A stretch of 6,068 nucleotides of DNA, taken from contig JAUYEQ010000057.1 in the NCBI GenBank assembly GCA_030691295.1, forward strand, positions 1-6,068. The letters run 5' to 3'. A model generated the notes under the pieces. It searched no databases. It saw only the letters and a program-made list of their open reading frames with translations, and was not told where the DNA came from. Positions within the stretch are counted from its first letter, which is position 1. Every line of letters starts with the position of its first letter. This stretch comes from Bacteroidota bacterium. GTDB taxonomy: Bacteria > Bacteroidota > Bacteroidia > Bacteroidales > Prolixibacteraceae. The translations under genes were made by a program, and so were the position numbers. Of the stretch, positions 1-6,068 are shown piece by piece.

Positions 1-1461
1 TGGTGGGGACACCGGATTCCGGTTTGGTATATAAAAAACCCCACCCCAGCCCTCCCCGAAGGTGAGGGGGCAACGAACTACGGATTTGTGGTTGCCGAAA
101 ATGAGGAAAAAGCTCGCGAACTCGCGATCGCCAAACACCCCTCCTTGGGAGGGGCAGGGGGAGGCTCTTTCTCTCTTTTTCAGGACGAAGATGTGCTCGA
201 TACCTGGTTCTCCAGCTGGTTGTGGCCAATTTCGGTTTTCGACGGAATCAGTAATCCGGATAGCAAGGAAATCAATTACTATTATCCAACCAACGATTTG
301 GTAACTGGTCCTGATATTATTTTCTTCTGGGTGGCCCGAATGATTATTTCCGGCTACGAATACCGCGATCAGTTTCCGTTCAAAAATGTATATTTTACCG
401 GAATGGTGCGCGACAAACAGCGCCGCAAAATGTCTAAATCGCTGGGCAATTCGCCCGATCCGCTCGACCTGATTGATACATACGGAGCCGATGGAGTTCG
501 TGTGGGCATGTTGCTTTGCTCACCTGCCGGTGGCGATTTGATGTTCGACGAAAGTTTGCCGCAACAGGGCGCCGGTTTTGTAACCAAAATCTGGAACTCT
601 TTCCGGCTGGTGAATGGTTGGGAAGTGGATTACAAAATTCCACAGCCTGAACATTCTAAATTGGCGATTAGCTGGTTCCACGAAAAGTTCAGCCAGATTG
701 TTGAGCAAACTGACGATCATTTCGATAAATTCCGTATTTCGGATGCTTTGATGAACGTGTACACTACGGTTCGCGATGAGTTCTCCGGATGGTTGTTGGA
801 AATGGTGAAACCAGCCTATCAGCAACCAATTGATGGAAAAACATACGGGGAATTGATTGATATTTTTGACGAAGTATTGCGCTTCCTGCATCCGTTTATG
901 CCTTTCGTGAGCGAAGAGGTTTGGCAGTTGCTGAAAGAACGCAAACAAGGCGATAGCATCACCATCAGCTCATGGCCAAAATCAACTGGATACGACGAAA
1001 CGCTGATCGCACAGTTTGAAGATGTAAAAGAAGCCATCGCCGGATTACGGACTATCCGTACTAAAAACAACATTCCGAATAAAGATCAGATCGAACTGTC
1101 CATCATGGTTGGCGACAAAGGTTTTGCTCATGAATTCAATAGCGTATTGGTAAAAATGGGCAATCTTTCAGCTTTAAATCTGGTTTCCGAAGAAGTAAAA
1201 TTAGCCGCTTCGTTTTTAGTAAAATCCACCACTTTCTTCGTGCCGATGGGAGGAACCATTGACGTGGAAGAAGAACTGAAAAAACTTCAGGCAGAATTGG
1301 ATTATACCAAAGGTTTCCTGAATTCAGTAATGAAAAAACTGAGCAACGAACGATTTGTTGGCAGCGCTCCCGAAGCCGTGGTTGCCGTCGAACGCGCCAA
1401 GCATGCCGACGCCGAAGCCAAGATTAAAGTTCTGGAAGAACAAATTGCGGGTTTGAGATAA
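1..1461 (+). CDS. valS: Valyl-tRNA synthetase, C-terminal part (5' end outside window)
   Basis: Class I aminoacyl-tRNA synthetase that joins valine to tRNA-Val in the cytoplasm. The frame is open from base 1 and gives 486 residues before a TAA stop; the HIGH motif and most of the CP1 editing domain lie upstream. Visible: WWGHRIPVWY (residues 1-10), DEDVLDTWFSS (62-72), the TGPDIIFFWVARM segment, the KMSKS catalytic loop (143-147, bases 427-441), the helical anticodon-binding domain (about 220-330) and the C-terminal coiled-coil tRNA arm (about 419-486, starting TIDVEEELKKL). A GTG at base 88 could be mistaken for a start, but conserved synthetase sequence precedes it in the same frame. Oddity: two inverted copies of a GC-rich palindromic repeat sit in frame at residues 13-24 and 46-56, in the variable stretch between two conserved blocks. 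All motifs and the reading frame remain intact, so the enzyme is probably functional. The identity is secure. Confidence 0.97.
   Translation, partial: WWGHRIPVWYIKNPTPALPEGEGATNYGFVVAENEEKARELAIAKHPSLGGAGGGSFSLFQDEDVLDTWFSSWLWPISVFDGISNPDSKEINYYYPTNDLVTGPDIIFFWVARMIISGYEYRDQFPFKNVYFTGMVRDKQRRKMSKSLGNSPDPLDLIDTYGADGVRVGMLLCSPAGGDLMFDESLPQQGAGFVTKIWNSFRLVNGWEVDYKIPQPEHSKLAISWFHEKFSQIVEQTDDHFDKFRISDALMNVYTTVRDEFSGWLLEMVKPAYQQPIDGKTYGELIDIFDEVLRFLHPFMPFVSEEVWQLLKERKQGDSITISSWPKSTGYDETLIAQFEDVKEAIAGLRTIRTKNNIPNKDQIELSIMVGDKGFAHEFNSVLVKMGNLSALNLVSEEVKLAASFLVKSTTFFVPMGGTIDVEEELKKLQAELDYTKGFLNSVMKKLSNERFVGSAPEAVVAVERAKHADAEAKIKVLEEQIAGLR
39..71 (-). repeat. In-frame palindromic repeat, copy A (in valS)
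   Basis: GC-rich element in the opposite orientation to copies B and C. Bases 50-57 (CCCTCCCC) pair with 61-68 (GGTGAGGG) around a GAA loop, an 8-bp stem with one mismatch. A C-rich tail at 39-47 corresponds, on the minus strand, to the G-rich tail of the other copies. In the valS frame it encodes NPTPALPEGEGA-type sequence, which is compositionally unlike the rest of the enzyme. The core TTC loop (minus strand), GC arms and G-rich tail match copies B and C, with slightly longer arms. It resembles REP-like repeats common in some Bacteroidota; family assignment is from memory. Confidence 0.85.
138..166 (+). repeat. In-frame palindromic repeat, copy B (in valS)
   Basis: CCCCTCC (138-144) and GGAGGGG (148-154) form a perfect 7-bp stem around a TTG loop, followed by the G-rich tail GGGGGAGGCT (157-166). 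Compared with copy C from the same starting base, 26 of 30 positions agree (138-167 against 2759-2788). In the valS frame it encodes HPSLGGAGGGS just before QDEDVLDTWFSS. With copy A it forms an inverted pair separated by 66 bases of apparently native valS sequence (72-137), an arrangement like paired REP units. Confidence 0.88.
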
Positions 1462-1593
1462 AACATATTGAATGGATTGAGGCATTTCACAATTAGCAGA
1501 GCCTGTTCATCTTCCGTTATTTAGAACGAATAAAAATAGCAAATCCGGCTAAAAATTGATAATATTGCCGTTTGTTATTAAAAAAAGAGAGAT

Positions 1594-2712
1594 ATGGGAT
1601 GCAGCGGATGCAACACAAATACTGATTTAGACCGTCCAGCCATGCTTGGCACTTATGACTGGCTCAACGATATACCTGATACCACCAACGAATCGAACAT
1701 TGTAGAAATCCGATTCAAAGGAACGAGAAAAGAGTTTTTCAGGAACGAAGAAGGCATACAATTAAAACGCGACGAGCTGGTGGTAGTGTCGTGTTCGCCC
1801 GGACACGACATCGGTGCGGTTTCGCTTACCGGTAAACTGGCCGAACTTCAGTTTAAACGAAAAGTAAAAAAGCCCGAACGTTATGAATGGCACAAGATAT
1901 ACCGCAAAGCCACTCCTGCCGACGTTATTAAATGGGAAGAAGCCAAAGCGCGCGAAAACAAAGTGATGATCCGTGCAAGGCAAATCGCCAACGATTTGAA
2001 CCTTGAAATGAAAATCGGTGATGTCGAATTTCGTGGCGATAATAACAAGGCCATTTTCTTTTACATTGCCGACGACCGTGTTGATTTTCGTGAACTGATC
2101 AAACAATATGCGCGCGAATTCAGTATCAAAATAGAGATGAAACAGATTGGTGTGCGTCAGGAAGCCGGCCGCATTGGCGGAATTGGTTCTTGCGGACGCG
2201 CTCTGTGCTGCTCAACCTGGCGAACCGACTTCACAAGCGTGACATCGGATGCTGCCATCAAACAGGGTTTATCGCCCAATGCCGAAAAAATGGCCGGACG
2301 ATGCGGCAAACTTAAATGTTGCCTCACCTACGAACTCGATCATTACCTCGAAGCGCTGGAAGATTTTCCGCATGAATTGCTGGCCATCGAAACAGATAAA
2401 GGACTTGCCCGACATTTCAAAACTGATATTCTTCAAAAAAAGGTTTGGTACAGTTACTCCCAATCTGATGGCGGACGCGTTTTTATACTCGATCTGGAAG
2501 ACGTAAAAAAATTCCTGAACATGAACAAACGCGGGCAAAAACCTTCGTTTGAAGGATACAACGAACCCGAAGCGAAAAAGGAAAACATGATGAACGTGGG
2601 CGAGTTGGATCAAAAATTCTTTACCAAGCCAAGTGTGGTCAAAAAGCACAACAAACAAAGAAGAAGACCGCAGGTAAACAGAAATCAGGGAAAGCCGGGA
2701 CCGAAAGAGTAA
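1594..2712 (+). CDS. ricT: RicT/YaaT-like PSP1-domain iron-sulfur protein
   Basis: Cytoplasmic protein of 372 residues. In Bacillus subtilis, RicT (YaaT) forms an Fe-S complex with RicA and RicF that affects RNase Y-dependent mRNA processing and development; Bacteroidota homologues are widespread but less well studied. The start ATG at 1594 gives an N-terminal CxxC (C3, C6). The PSP1 domain lies at about 105-190, including GDNNKAIFFYIADDRVDF (148-165). The diagnostic cysteine block follows: GGIGSCGRALCCSTW (195-209; C200, C205, C206) and GRCGKLKCCLTYE (235-247; C237, C242, C243), with SPNAEKMAG between. The tail after about residue 350 is basic and low-complexity (KKHNKQRRRPQ), plausible for RNA contact. 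It lies 132 bases after valS, and mtaB begins 9 bases after its stop, so ricT and mtaB are probably one transcript. No ricA or ricF homologue is in the window. Family assignment is firm; the role in this organism is inferred. Confidence 0.93.
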   Translation: MGCSGCNTNTDLDRPAMLGTYDWLNDIPDTTNESNIVEIRFKGTRKEFFRNEEGIQLKRDELVVVSCSPGHDIGAVSLTGKLAELQFKRKVKKPERYEWHKIYRKATPADVIKWEEAKARENKVMIRARQIANDLNLEMKIGDVEFRGDNNKAIFFYIADDRVDFRELIKQYAREFSIKIEMKQIGVRQEAGRIGGIGSCGRALCCSTWRTDFTSVTSDAAIKQGLSPNAEKMAGRCGKLKCCLTYELDHYLEALEDFPHELLAIETDKGLARHFKTDILQKKVWYSYSQSDGGRVFILDLEDVKKFLNMNKRGQKPSFEGYNEPEAKKENMMNVGELDQKFFTKPSVVKKHNKQRRRPQVNRNQGKPGPKE

Positions 2713-2721
2713 CAAGATGAT

Positions 2722-4080
2722 ATGGGAAATATAAATAACAGTGAGAATCCTTCTTTCCCCCCTCCTTCGGAGGGGTTGGGGGAGGCTTTGGGCTTACGTG
2801 TAGCCTTCAAAACGCTTGGATGCCGGCTCAACCAATACGAAACGGATGCGCTGGTAACAGATTTTGACGAAGCCGGCTACAAATTGGTTGACTTCGACCA
2901 GTCCCCTGATATTGTGGTGATTAATACCTGTACGGTAACCAACCAGAGCGACCAGAAATCGAGAACGGTTATCAGTCAGGCTGCACGAAAAAACAAAGAT
3001 GCAGTGGTCGTGGTGACTGGTTGCAGGGCCAACAATTTCAAGGAAAAGCTCGAAAGTCAGGACAACATCACTTTTGTGGTCGAAAACAACCGGAAGAGCT
3101 CGATTCTTTCGTTGGTCGATGCCCATTTTTCAGGAGAAATAATGCATCCCGAACAATTGCCGCAGGATGTATTTCGGTACGAACCTGTTCGCAAAAGCCT
3201 TCATACCCGCAGTGCCGTGAAAATCCAGGATGGCTGCGACAATTTCTGTACCTTCTGCATTATTCCGATGGTGCGAGGCCGGGCAGTATCGCGACCAGTT
3301 GCCGATGTACTGGAAAGTGTGCGCAAAACCATCGAAAACGGATTCAAAGAAATAGTGATTACCGGAGTCAACATTGGCCGTTACGAAGACGGAAAAGCAC
3401 GGTTCGAAGATTTACTGGCTCAGGTTCTGGAAGTTCCGGGCGATTTCCGGGTACGCATTTCGTCGCTCGAACCCGATGGTTTTGGCGACCGGTTTGTGGA
3501 ACTTTTCAGTCATCCCAAATTAATGCCGCACCTGCATTTGTGTCTGCAAAGTGGTTCCGAAAAAACATTGCTCCGGATGCGCCGCATGTACGATGTGGAG
3601 CAATTCCGCAAAACAATCAATCAATTCAGGGCAGTTTATCCTGATTTTAATTTCACCACTGACATCATTGTTGGTTTCCCCGGTGAAACCGACGAGGAAT
3701 TTCAGCAAACACTCGATGCCGTTGCCGAATTTAATTTCAGCCATGTGCACACATTTAAATATTCGGTCCGGAAAGGAACACGAGCCGAACGCATGGAAAA
3801 TCATGTTCCGGAAAAAATAAAAAACGCCCGATCTTTGAAGATCAGAGAACTTTCCGAAGAAAATAAACTCCGGTACTACCAATGTCTGATTGGAAAAACC
3901 CAGAATGTTCTGGTTGAAAAAGCGACCAAGACAAAAGCTTCCGGCTACGGTGATTTATTTGTTCCTGTTGAATTTCAGGCTCAAGACATTCAGAAAAATA
4001 CCATCCACGCCGTAAAACTAACCGGACTATCCGGAGAAGGAGAAAAATTGGTTTTGGTGGGGGAATTGGTTGCGATCTGA
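2722..4080 (+). CDS. mtaB: tRNA t6A37 methylthiotransferase MtaB (radical SAM)
   Basis: Adds a methylthio group to C2 of N6-threonylcarbamoyladenosine at tRNA position 37, using two [4Fe-4S] clusters and S-adenosylmethionine. The protein has 452 residues. The N-terminal methylthiotransferase domain begins at about 25 (LRVAFKTLGCRLNQYETDA), with cluster ligands C34, C70 (NTCTVTNQSD) and C101 (TGCRAN). The radical SAM CX3CX2C is C172, C176 and C179 (GCDNFCTFCIIPMVRGR). TGVNIGRY (214-221) favours MtaB over MiaB or RimO. A C-terminal TRAM-like domain covers about 385-450. Conserved homology starts only at about residue 25; the first 24 residues come largely from palindromic repeat copy C. ATG 2722 is the only in-frame ATG upstream of the domain and sits 9 bases after ricT. 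A TTG at codon 23 (base 2788) is a possible alternative start, close behind a GGAGG run. It ends 6 bases before the convergent ATPase gene. Confidence 0.95.
   Translation: MGNINNSENPSFPPPSEGLGEALGLRVAFKTLGCRLNQYETDALVTDFDEAGYKLVDFDQSPDIVVINTCTVTNQSDQKSRTVISQAARKNKDAVVVVTGCRANNFKEKLESQDNITFVVENNRKSSILSLVDAHFSGEIMHPEQLPQDVFRYEPVRKSLHTRSAVKIQDGCDNFCTFCIIPMVRGRAVSRPVADVLESVRKTIENGFKEIVITGVNIGRYEDGKARFEDLLAQVLEVPGDFRVRISSLEPDGFGDRFVELFSHPKLMPHLHLCLQSGSEKTLLRMRRMYDVEQFRKTINQFRAVYPDFNFTTDIIVGFPGETDEEFQQTLDAVAEFNFSHVHTFKYSVRKGTRAERMENHVPEKIKNARSLKIRELSEENKLRYYQCLIGKTQNVLVEKATKTKASGYGDLFVPVEFQAQDIQKNTIHAVKLTGLSGEGEKLVLVGELVAI
2759..2788 (+). repeat. In-frame palindromic repeat, copy C (5' end of mtaB)
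   Basis: CCCCTCC (2759-2765) and GGAGGGG (2769-2775) form a perfect 7-bp stem around TTC, followed by GGGGGAGGCT (2778-2787). It matches copy B at 26 of 30 bases. In the mtaB frame it encodes PPPSEGLGEAL, directly before the conserved RVAFKTLGC of the catalytic domain. It is shifted by one codon position relative to copy B, so the two nearly identical DNA units give different peptides. Confidence 0.88.
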
Positions 4081-4086
4081 TCTTTT

Positions 4087-5283
4087 TCAATACAAAAAAC
4101 CAAAAAGCCAGAGCGGAATCTTGTTCTGATAGGCATATTCGATGTTATCGGCCGCAATAAATGAATTTTCAATTCCGGCAATTTGCTTGCGGGTTTTATT
4201 TTTTCCTCCAATTTCGAAAATAGTTTTGCCGTCAATCAAAAAATCTCCTGCTTCTGCCCAATTTACAGAATGGCCAACACGAAGCTGATTGAAAAAGAAA
4301 GTCTCTCTTGAAGTTCCTGTATTAATGGAGGAATCGGTTAACGTGTAAATCAGGTTCGGATTGTTCAGATAAACTTTCTCGGGCTTGTTCATCTTATTGA
4401 TTCCAGTACCATCTATTTTTAATAGCATCAGCAAATCAGCTTTTTCCAGAAGGTACAAATAACGCAAAAGGGTTTCGCGGCTAATGCCGATCTGGTGACT
4501 AAGCTTCAGGATATTTGGCTTATATGGAACGATCTCTGCCAGAATCGCAATCAACTTCCGGAGGTAATGAACAGCATTAAAATCAATATTTTCTACTGAG
4601 GGCAAATCGTTGTCGAGCACATGGTTAACCGTTTGTTTCAGCCGGATTGGAAACTCTGCTTCGCCTTCGGTGAAAAACGGATAATAACCAAACTGCAGGT
4701 ACTCTTCGAACAGCTTAATCGGTTTTATTTTCTCCAGAATAGTTGAAATGTAAGAGGACGCTTTGGATAGAATATCTTCCAGCTGTATGGCAGGAAATAT
4801 ATGACCGTATTTCAGTTCAACAAATTCTCGGAACGACAGTCCCTGCATGGAATAAACAATGGCGCGACGGCTGAGGTCGGCTTCTCCCTTGTGAATATCC
4901 AACGCGGATGATCCGGTAAAAACAATCTGGAGCTCAGGGAAATAATCGTAACAGTTTTTGATCTCCTGCGACCATTTTTTGTACTTGTGAACCTCATCAA
5001 CAAAGAGATGCTTTCCTCCTCTTTTTACAAACTCATCAGCAAAATCAACAATCGTATTATTGGAGAAATACAAATCATCCATGTTTACATAGATTACTTC
5101 GGCTGGAACATCCGCTAAATGTTCCTTTATGTACTGCAAAAGCATAGTTGTTTTGCCAACGCCAAGCGCTCCGGTTATGCCAATCAGCCGATTGTTCCAA
5201 TTGATCCGTTCTAGCATATAACGCTTAAAAGTCAGGTTCGCTGCCTGAATTCTTGATGCTGAAAACTGAAATAGCTTTTCCAT
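4087..5283 (-). CDS. AAA family ATPase with DUF4143-type C-terminus
   Basis: ATP-binding protein of 398 residues in the AAA_14 plus DUF4143 style; the biological role of the family is unknown. Walker A is GALGVGKTT (38-46), Walker B is HLFVDEVH (92-99), and GSSAL (124-128) fits the sensor position. A winged-helix-like stretch (LSHQIGISRETLLRYLYLLEKADL) covers about 261-284. The C-terminus carries GDFLIDGKTIFEIGGKNK (346-363), with D347, E357 and K361 arranged like a PD-(D/E)XK nuclease fold; activity cannot be judged. No signal peptide or membrane segment is seen. I chose ATG at 5283 because MEKLFQFS fits the family's usual N-terminus; a TTG 21 bases further upstream (5304) would add seven residues but overlaps the candidate promoter. 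The gene is convergent with mtaB and divergent from the carboxylase gene, hence monocistronic here. By eye it is more AT-rich than mtaB, which could reflect transfer. Confidence 0.9.
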   Translation of the reverse strand: MEKLFQFSASRIQAANLTFKRYMLERINWNNRLIGITGALGVGKTTMLLQYIKEHLADVPAEVIYVNMDDLYFSNNTIVDFADEFVKRGGKHLFVDEVHKYKKWSQEIKNCYDYFPELQIVFTGSSALDIHKGEADLSRRAIVYSMQGLSFREFVELKYGHIFPAIQLEDILSKASSYISTILEKIKPIKLFEEYLQFGYYPFFTEGEAEFPIRLKQTVNHVLDNDLPSVENIDFNAVHYLRKLIAILAEIVPYKPNILKLSHQIGISRETLLRYLYLLEKADLLMLLKIDGTGINKMNKPEKVYLNNPNLIYTLTDSSINTGTSRETFFFNQLRVGHSVNWAEAGDFLIDGKTIFEIGGKNKTRKQIAGIENSFIAADNIEYAYQNKIPLWLFGFLY

Positions 5284-5301
5284 TTTGTCATATAGTTTCG
5301 A

Positions 5302-5309
5302 CAAATATA
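5302..5309 (-). promoter_or_regulatory. Candidate -7 element for the ATPase gene
   Basis: On the minus strand these bases read TATATTTG, an exact match to the Bacteroidota -7 consensus TAnnTTTG. It would place transcription start shortly before ATG 5283, leaving a very short leader. No TTTG or TTG -33 box is seen at the usual spacing of about 19-20 bases, so this is only a candidate. It also argues against the upstream TTG start at 5304, which falls inside the element. Confidence 0.35.
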
Positions 5310-5365
5310 ATCATGTTTTGCAATATGCGTTCGACAATTTCTGCTTTTTATGCAAAATCAATCAG

Positions 5366-5384
5366 GCAATATTGTGAATATTGC
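5366..5384. promoter_or_regulatory. Perfect inverted repeat, possible operator
   Basis: GCAATATTGTGAATATTGC has two perfect 8-bp arms around GTG. It lies between the divergent ATPase and carboxylase genes, 82 bases from the ATPase ATG and 109 bases from the carboxylase ATG. ATGCAA at 5350-5355 and TTGCAT at 5381-5386 make a further, wider inverted pair. A partial copy, GCAATAT, recurs at 5320-5326 next to the ATPase promoter candidate. The symmetry suits a dimeric regulator binding site. It has no following T-run, so a terminator is unlikely. The regulator is unknown, and AT-rich composition raises the chance of coincidence. Confidence 0.4.
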
Positions 5385-5493
5385 ATTTAAAAATCATAAC
5401 AAAACCATATTCAGGTCTTAAAAATATTCATGCCCAGTGAACCAATTGATTGTTTACTTTGTCTAAGTGATTTAAACTTTTCTGTTTAATCAG

Positions 5494-6068
5494 ATGACGG
5501 TAAAAATTAAACAAAACGAAACGAGAATCAAATCTCCCGAGTTTCAGGAGAATTTCAGGAATTACGAAGAAGTATTAAAAACCTTCCGCGAAAAGCTCGC
5601 GGAGGTAAGTTCGCACGGTTCAGAAACTGCTGTTGAGAAGCATCGCGAACGTGGAAAGTTGCTTGCCCGCGAACGAATTAATCTATTAATCGATCCCCAA
5701 ACGCCTTTTCTCGAACTTTCATCATTTGCTGCTTACAATCAATACGGTAATGCTTTCCCTTCCGCCGGAATTATAACCGGAATCGGTGTCGTTCATGGGC
5801 GCGAATGCTTGATTATTGCCAACGATGCCACCGTAAAAGGTGGAACTTACATCCGCGAAACCATCAAAAAACACGTTCGGGCACAGGAAATTGCCCGACA
5901 AAATAAACTGATCTGTATCTATTTAGTAGATTCGGGCGGAATTTACCTGCCCGAGCAAGCCAACGTTTTTCCCGACCGATTCGATTTTGGCCGGGTTTTT
6001 TACAATCAGGCCAGAATGTCGGCTGAAGGAATTCCGCAGATTTCGGTGGTGATGGGCTCGTGTACAGC
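5494..6068 (+). CDS. mccB: Methylcrotonyl-CoA carboxylase-type beta subunit, N-terminal part
   Basis: Carboxyltransferase subunit of a biotin-dependent acyl-CoA carboxylase, most like 3-methylcrotonyl-CoA carboxylase of leucine breakdown. It moves carboxyl from biotin on the alpha subunit to the acyl-CoA. ATG 5494 opens a frame that runs off the right edge after 191 complete codons, roughly a third of the usual 530-540 residues. Visible: [22 protein letters not shown] (47-68), [29 protein letters not shown] (91-119), the acyl-CoA binding region around [11 protein letters not shown] (143-153), and [24 protein letters not shown] (159-182) followed by VVMGSC. The [15 protein letters not shown] block favours MCC beta over propionyl-CoA carboxylase beta; geranyl-CoA carboxylase is an alternative. 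The biotinylated alpha subunit would be expected downstream, outside the window. Upstream is the 210-base AT-rich intergenic region with the inverted repeat. Confidence 0.9.
   Translation, partial: MTVKIKQNETRIKSPEFQENFRNYEEVLKTFREKLAEVSSHGSETAVEKHRERGKLLARERINLLIDPQTPFLELSSFAAYNQYGNAFPSAGIITGIGVVHGRECLIIANDATVKGGTYIRETIKKHVRAQEIARQNKLICIYLVDSGGIYLPEQANVFPDRFDFGRVFYNQARMSAEGIPQISVVMGSCT

Noticed and set aside
520..948. Long open frame on the minus strand within valS
   Set aside because: It lies wholly antisense to strongly conserved ValRS coding sequence and its translation shows no recognisable domain.
88..1461. GTG at base 88 as the start of a shorter valS or a separate gene
   Set aside because: The same frame is open back to base 1 and carries the conserved WWGHRIPVWY block, so the true start lies outside the window.
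1462..1593. Promoter or terminator in the valS-ricT gap, including TAATATTG at 1560-1567
   Set aside because: The -7-like match has one mismatch and no TTTG box at suitable spacing, and no strong hairpin is visible; nothing firm can be called in these 132 bases.
39..2788. The three GC-rich repeats as a CRISPR array or insertion sequence
   Set aside because: There is no regular spacing, no uniform spacer, no transposase, and the copies lie in both orientations within genes.
3021..3644. 207-codon plus-strand open frame inside mtaB
   Set aside because: It is an alternate frame over the radical SAM domain, with a low-complexity Arg/Ser-rich product; mtaB is clearly the real gene.
4052..4105. 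TTTTGGT ... ACCAAAA inverted repeat across the mtaB/ATPase convergence as a bidirectional terminator
   Set aside because: The arms are short and AT-rich with about 40 bases between them, so a stable terminator hairpin is not supported.
5284..5304. TTG start at 5304 for the ATPase
   Set aside because: The added seven residues are not typical of the family and the codon overlaps the TATATTTG element; ATG 5283 is preferred.
5454..5461. TTACTTTG as a -7 box for the carboxylase gene
   Set aside because: It departs from TAnnTTTG at the second base and lacks a TTTG box upstream at the expected distance.
5472..5489. TTAAAC/GTTTAA inverted repeat just before the carboxylase ATG
   Set aside because: Six AT-rich base pairs around a 6-base loop are easily expected by chance in this composition.

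Overview
The window is ordinary bacterial chromosome, most likely from a Bacteroidota (Bacteroidetes) member, perhaps of the Marinilabiliales/Prolixibacteraceae type. The reasons are the Bacteroidetes-like ValRS and RicT sequences, AT-rich leaders without strong Shine-Dalgarno sites, a TAnnTTTG-type promoter element, and short CCCCTCC-TTC-GGAGGGG palindromic repeats of a kind that litters some genomes of this phylum. The genus is inference.

Layout: (1) 1-1461, + strand, the C-terminal 486 residues of valyl-tRNA synthetase (valS), open at the left edge. (2) 1594-2712, +, a RicT/YaaT-like PSP1 protein, after a 132-base AT-rich gap with no convincing terminator or promoter. (3) 2722-4080, +, mtaB, the Fe-S methylthiotransferase that makes ms2t6A37 in tRNA, only 9 bases behind ricT and so probably co-transcribed. 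(4) 4087-5283, -, an AAA_14/DUF4143-type ATPase with a nuclease-like C-terminus, convergent with mtaB across 6 bases. (5) 5284-5493, an AT-rich divergent intergenic region with a candidate promoter for the ATPase and a perfect 8-bp inverted repeat. (6) 5494-6068, +, the N-terminal 191 residues of a methylcrotonyl-CoA carboxylase-type beta subunit, open at the right edge.

Three of the genes concern translation and tRNA: ValRS charges tRNA-Val, MtaB modifies tRNA A37, and RicT is an Fe-S protein whose Bacillus relative acts in RNA processing. The ATPase and the carboxylase look unrelated to them.

The most unusual feature is three copies of one short GC-rich palindromic element lying in frame inside essential or conserved coding sequence. 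Two inverted copies bracket a 22-codon stretch of valS, and a third makes most of an extra N-terminal segment of MtaB. The copies are read in different frames and orientations and give unrelated peptides, so the DNA or RNA element, rather than the peptide, appears to be what spreads. No RNA genes, CRISPR arrays, insertion sequences or complete mobile elements were seen.
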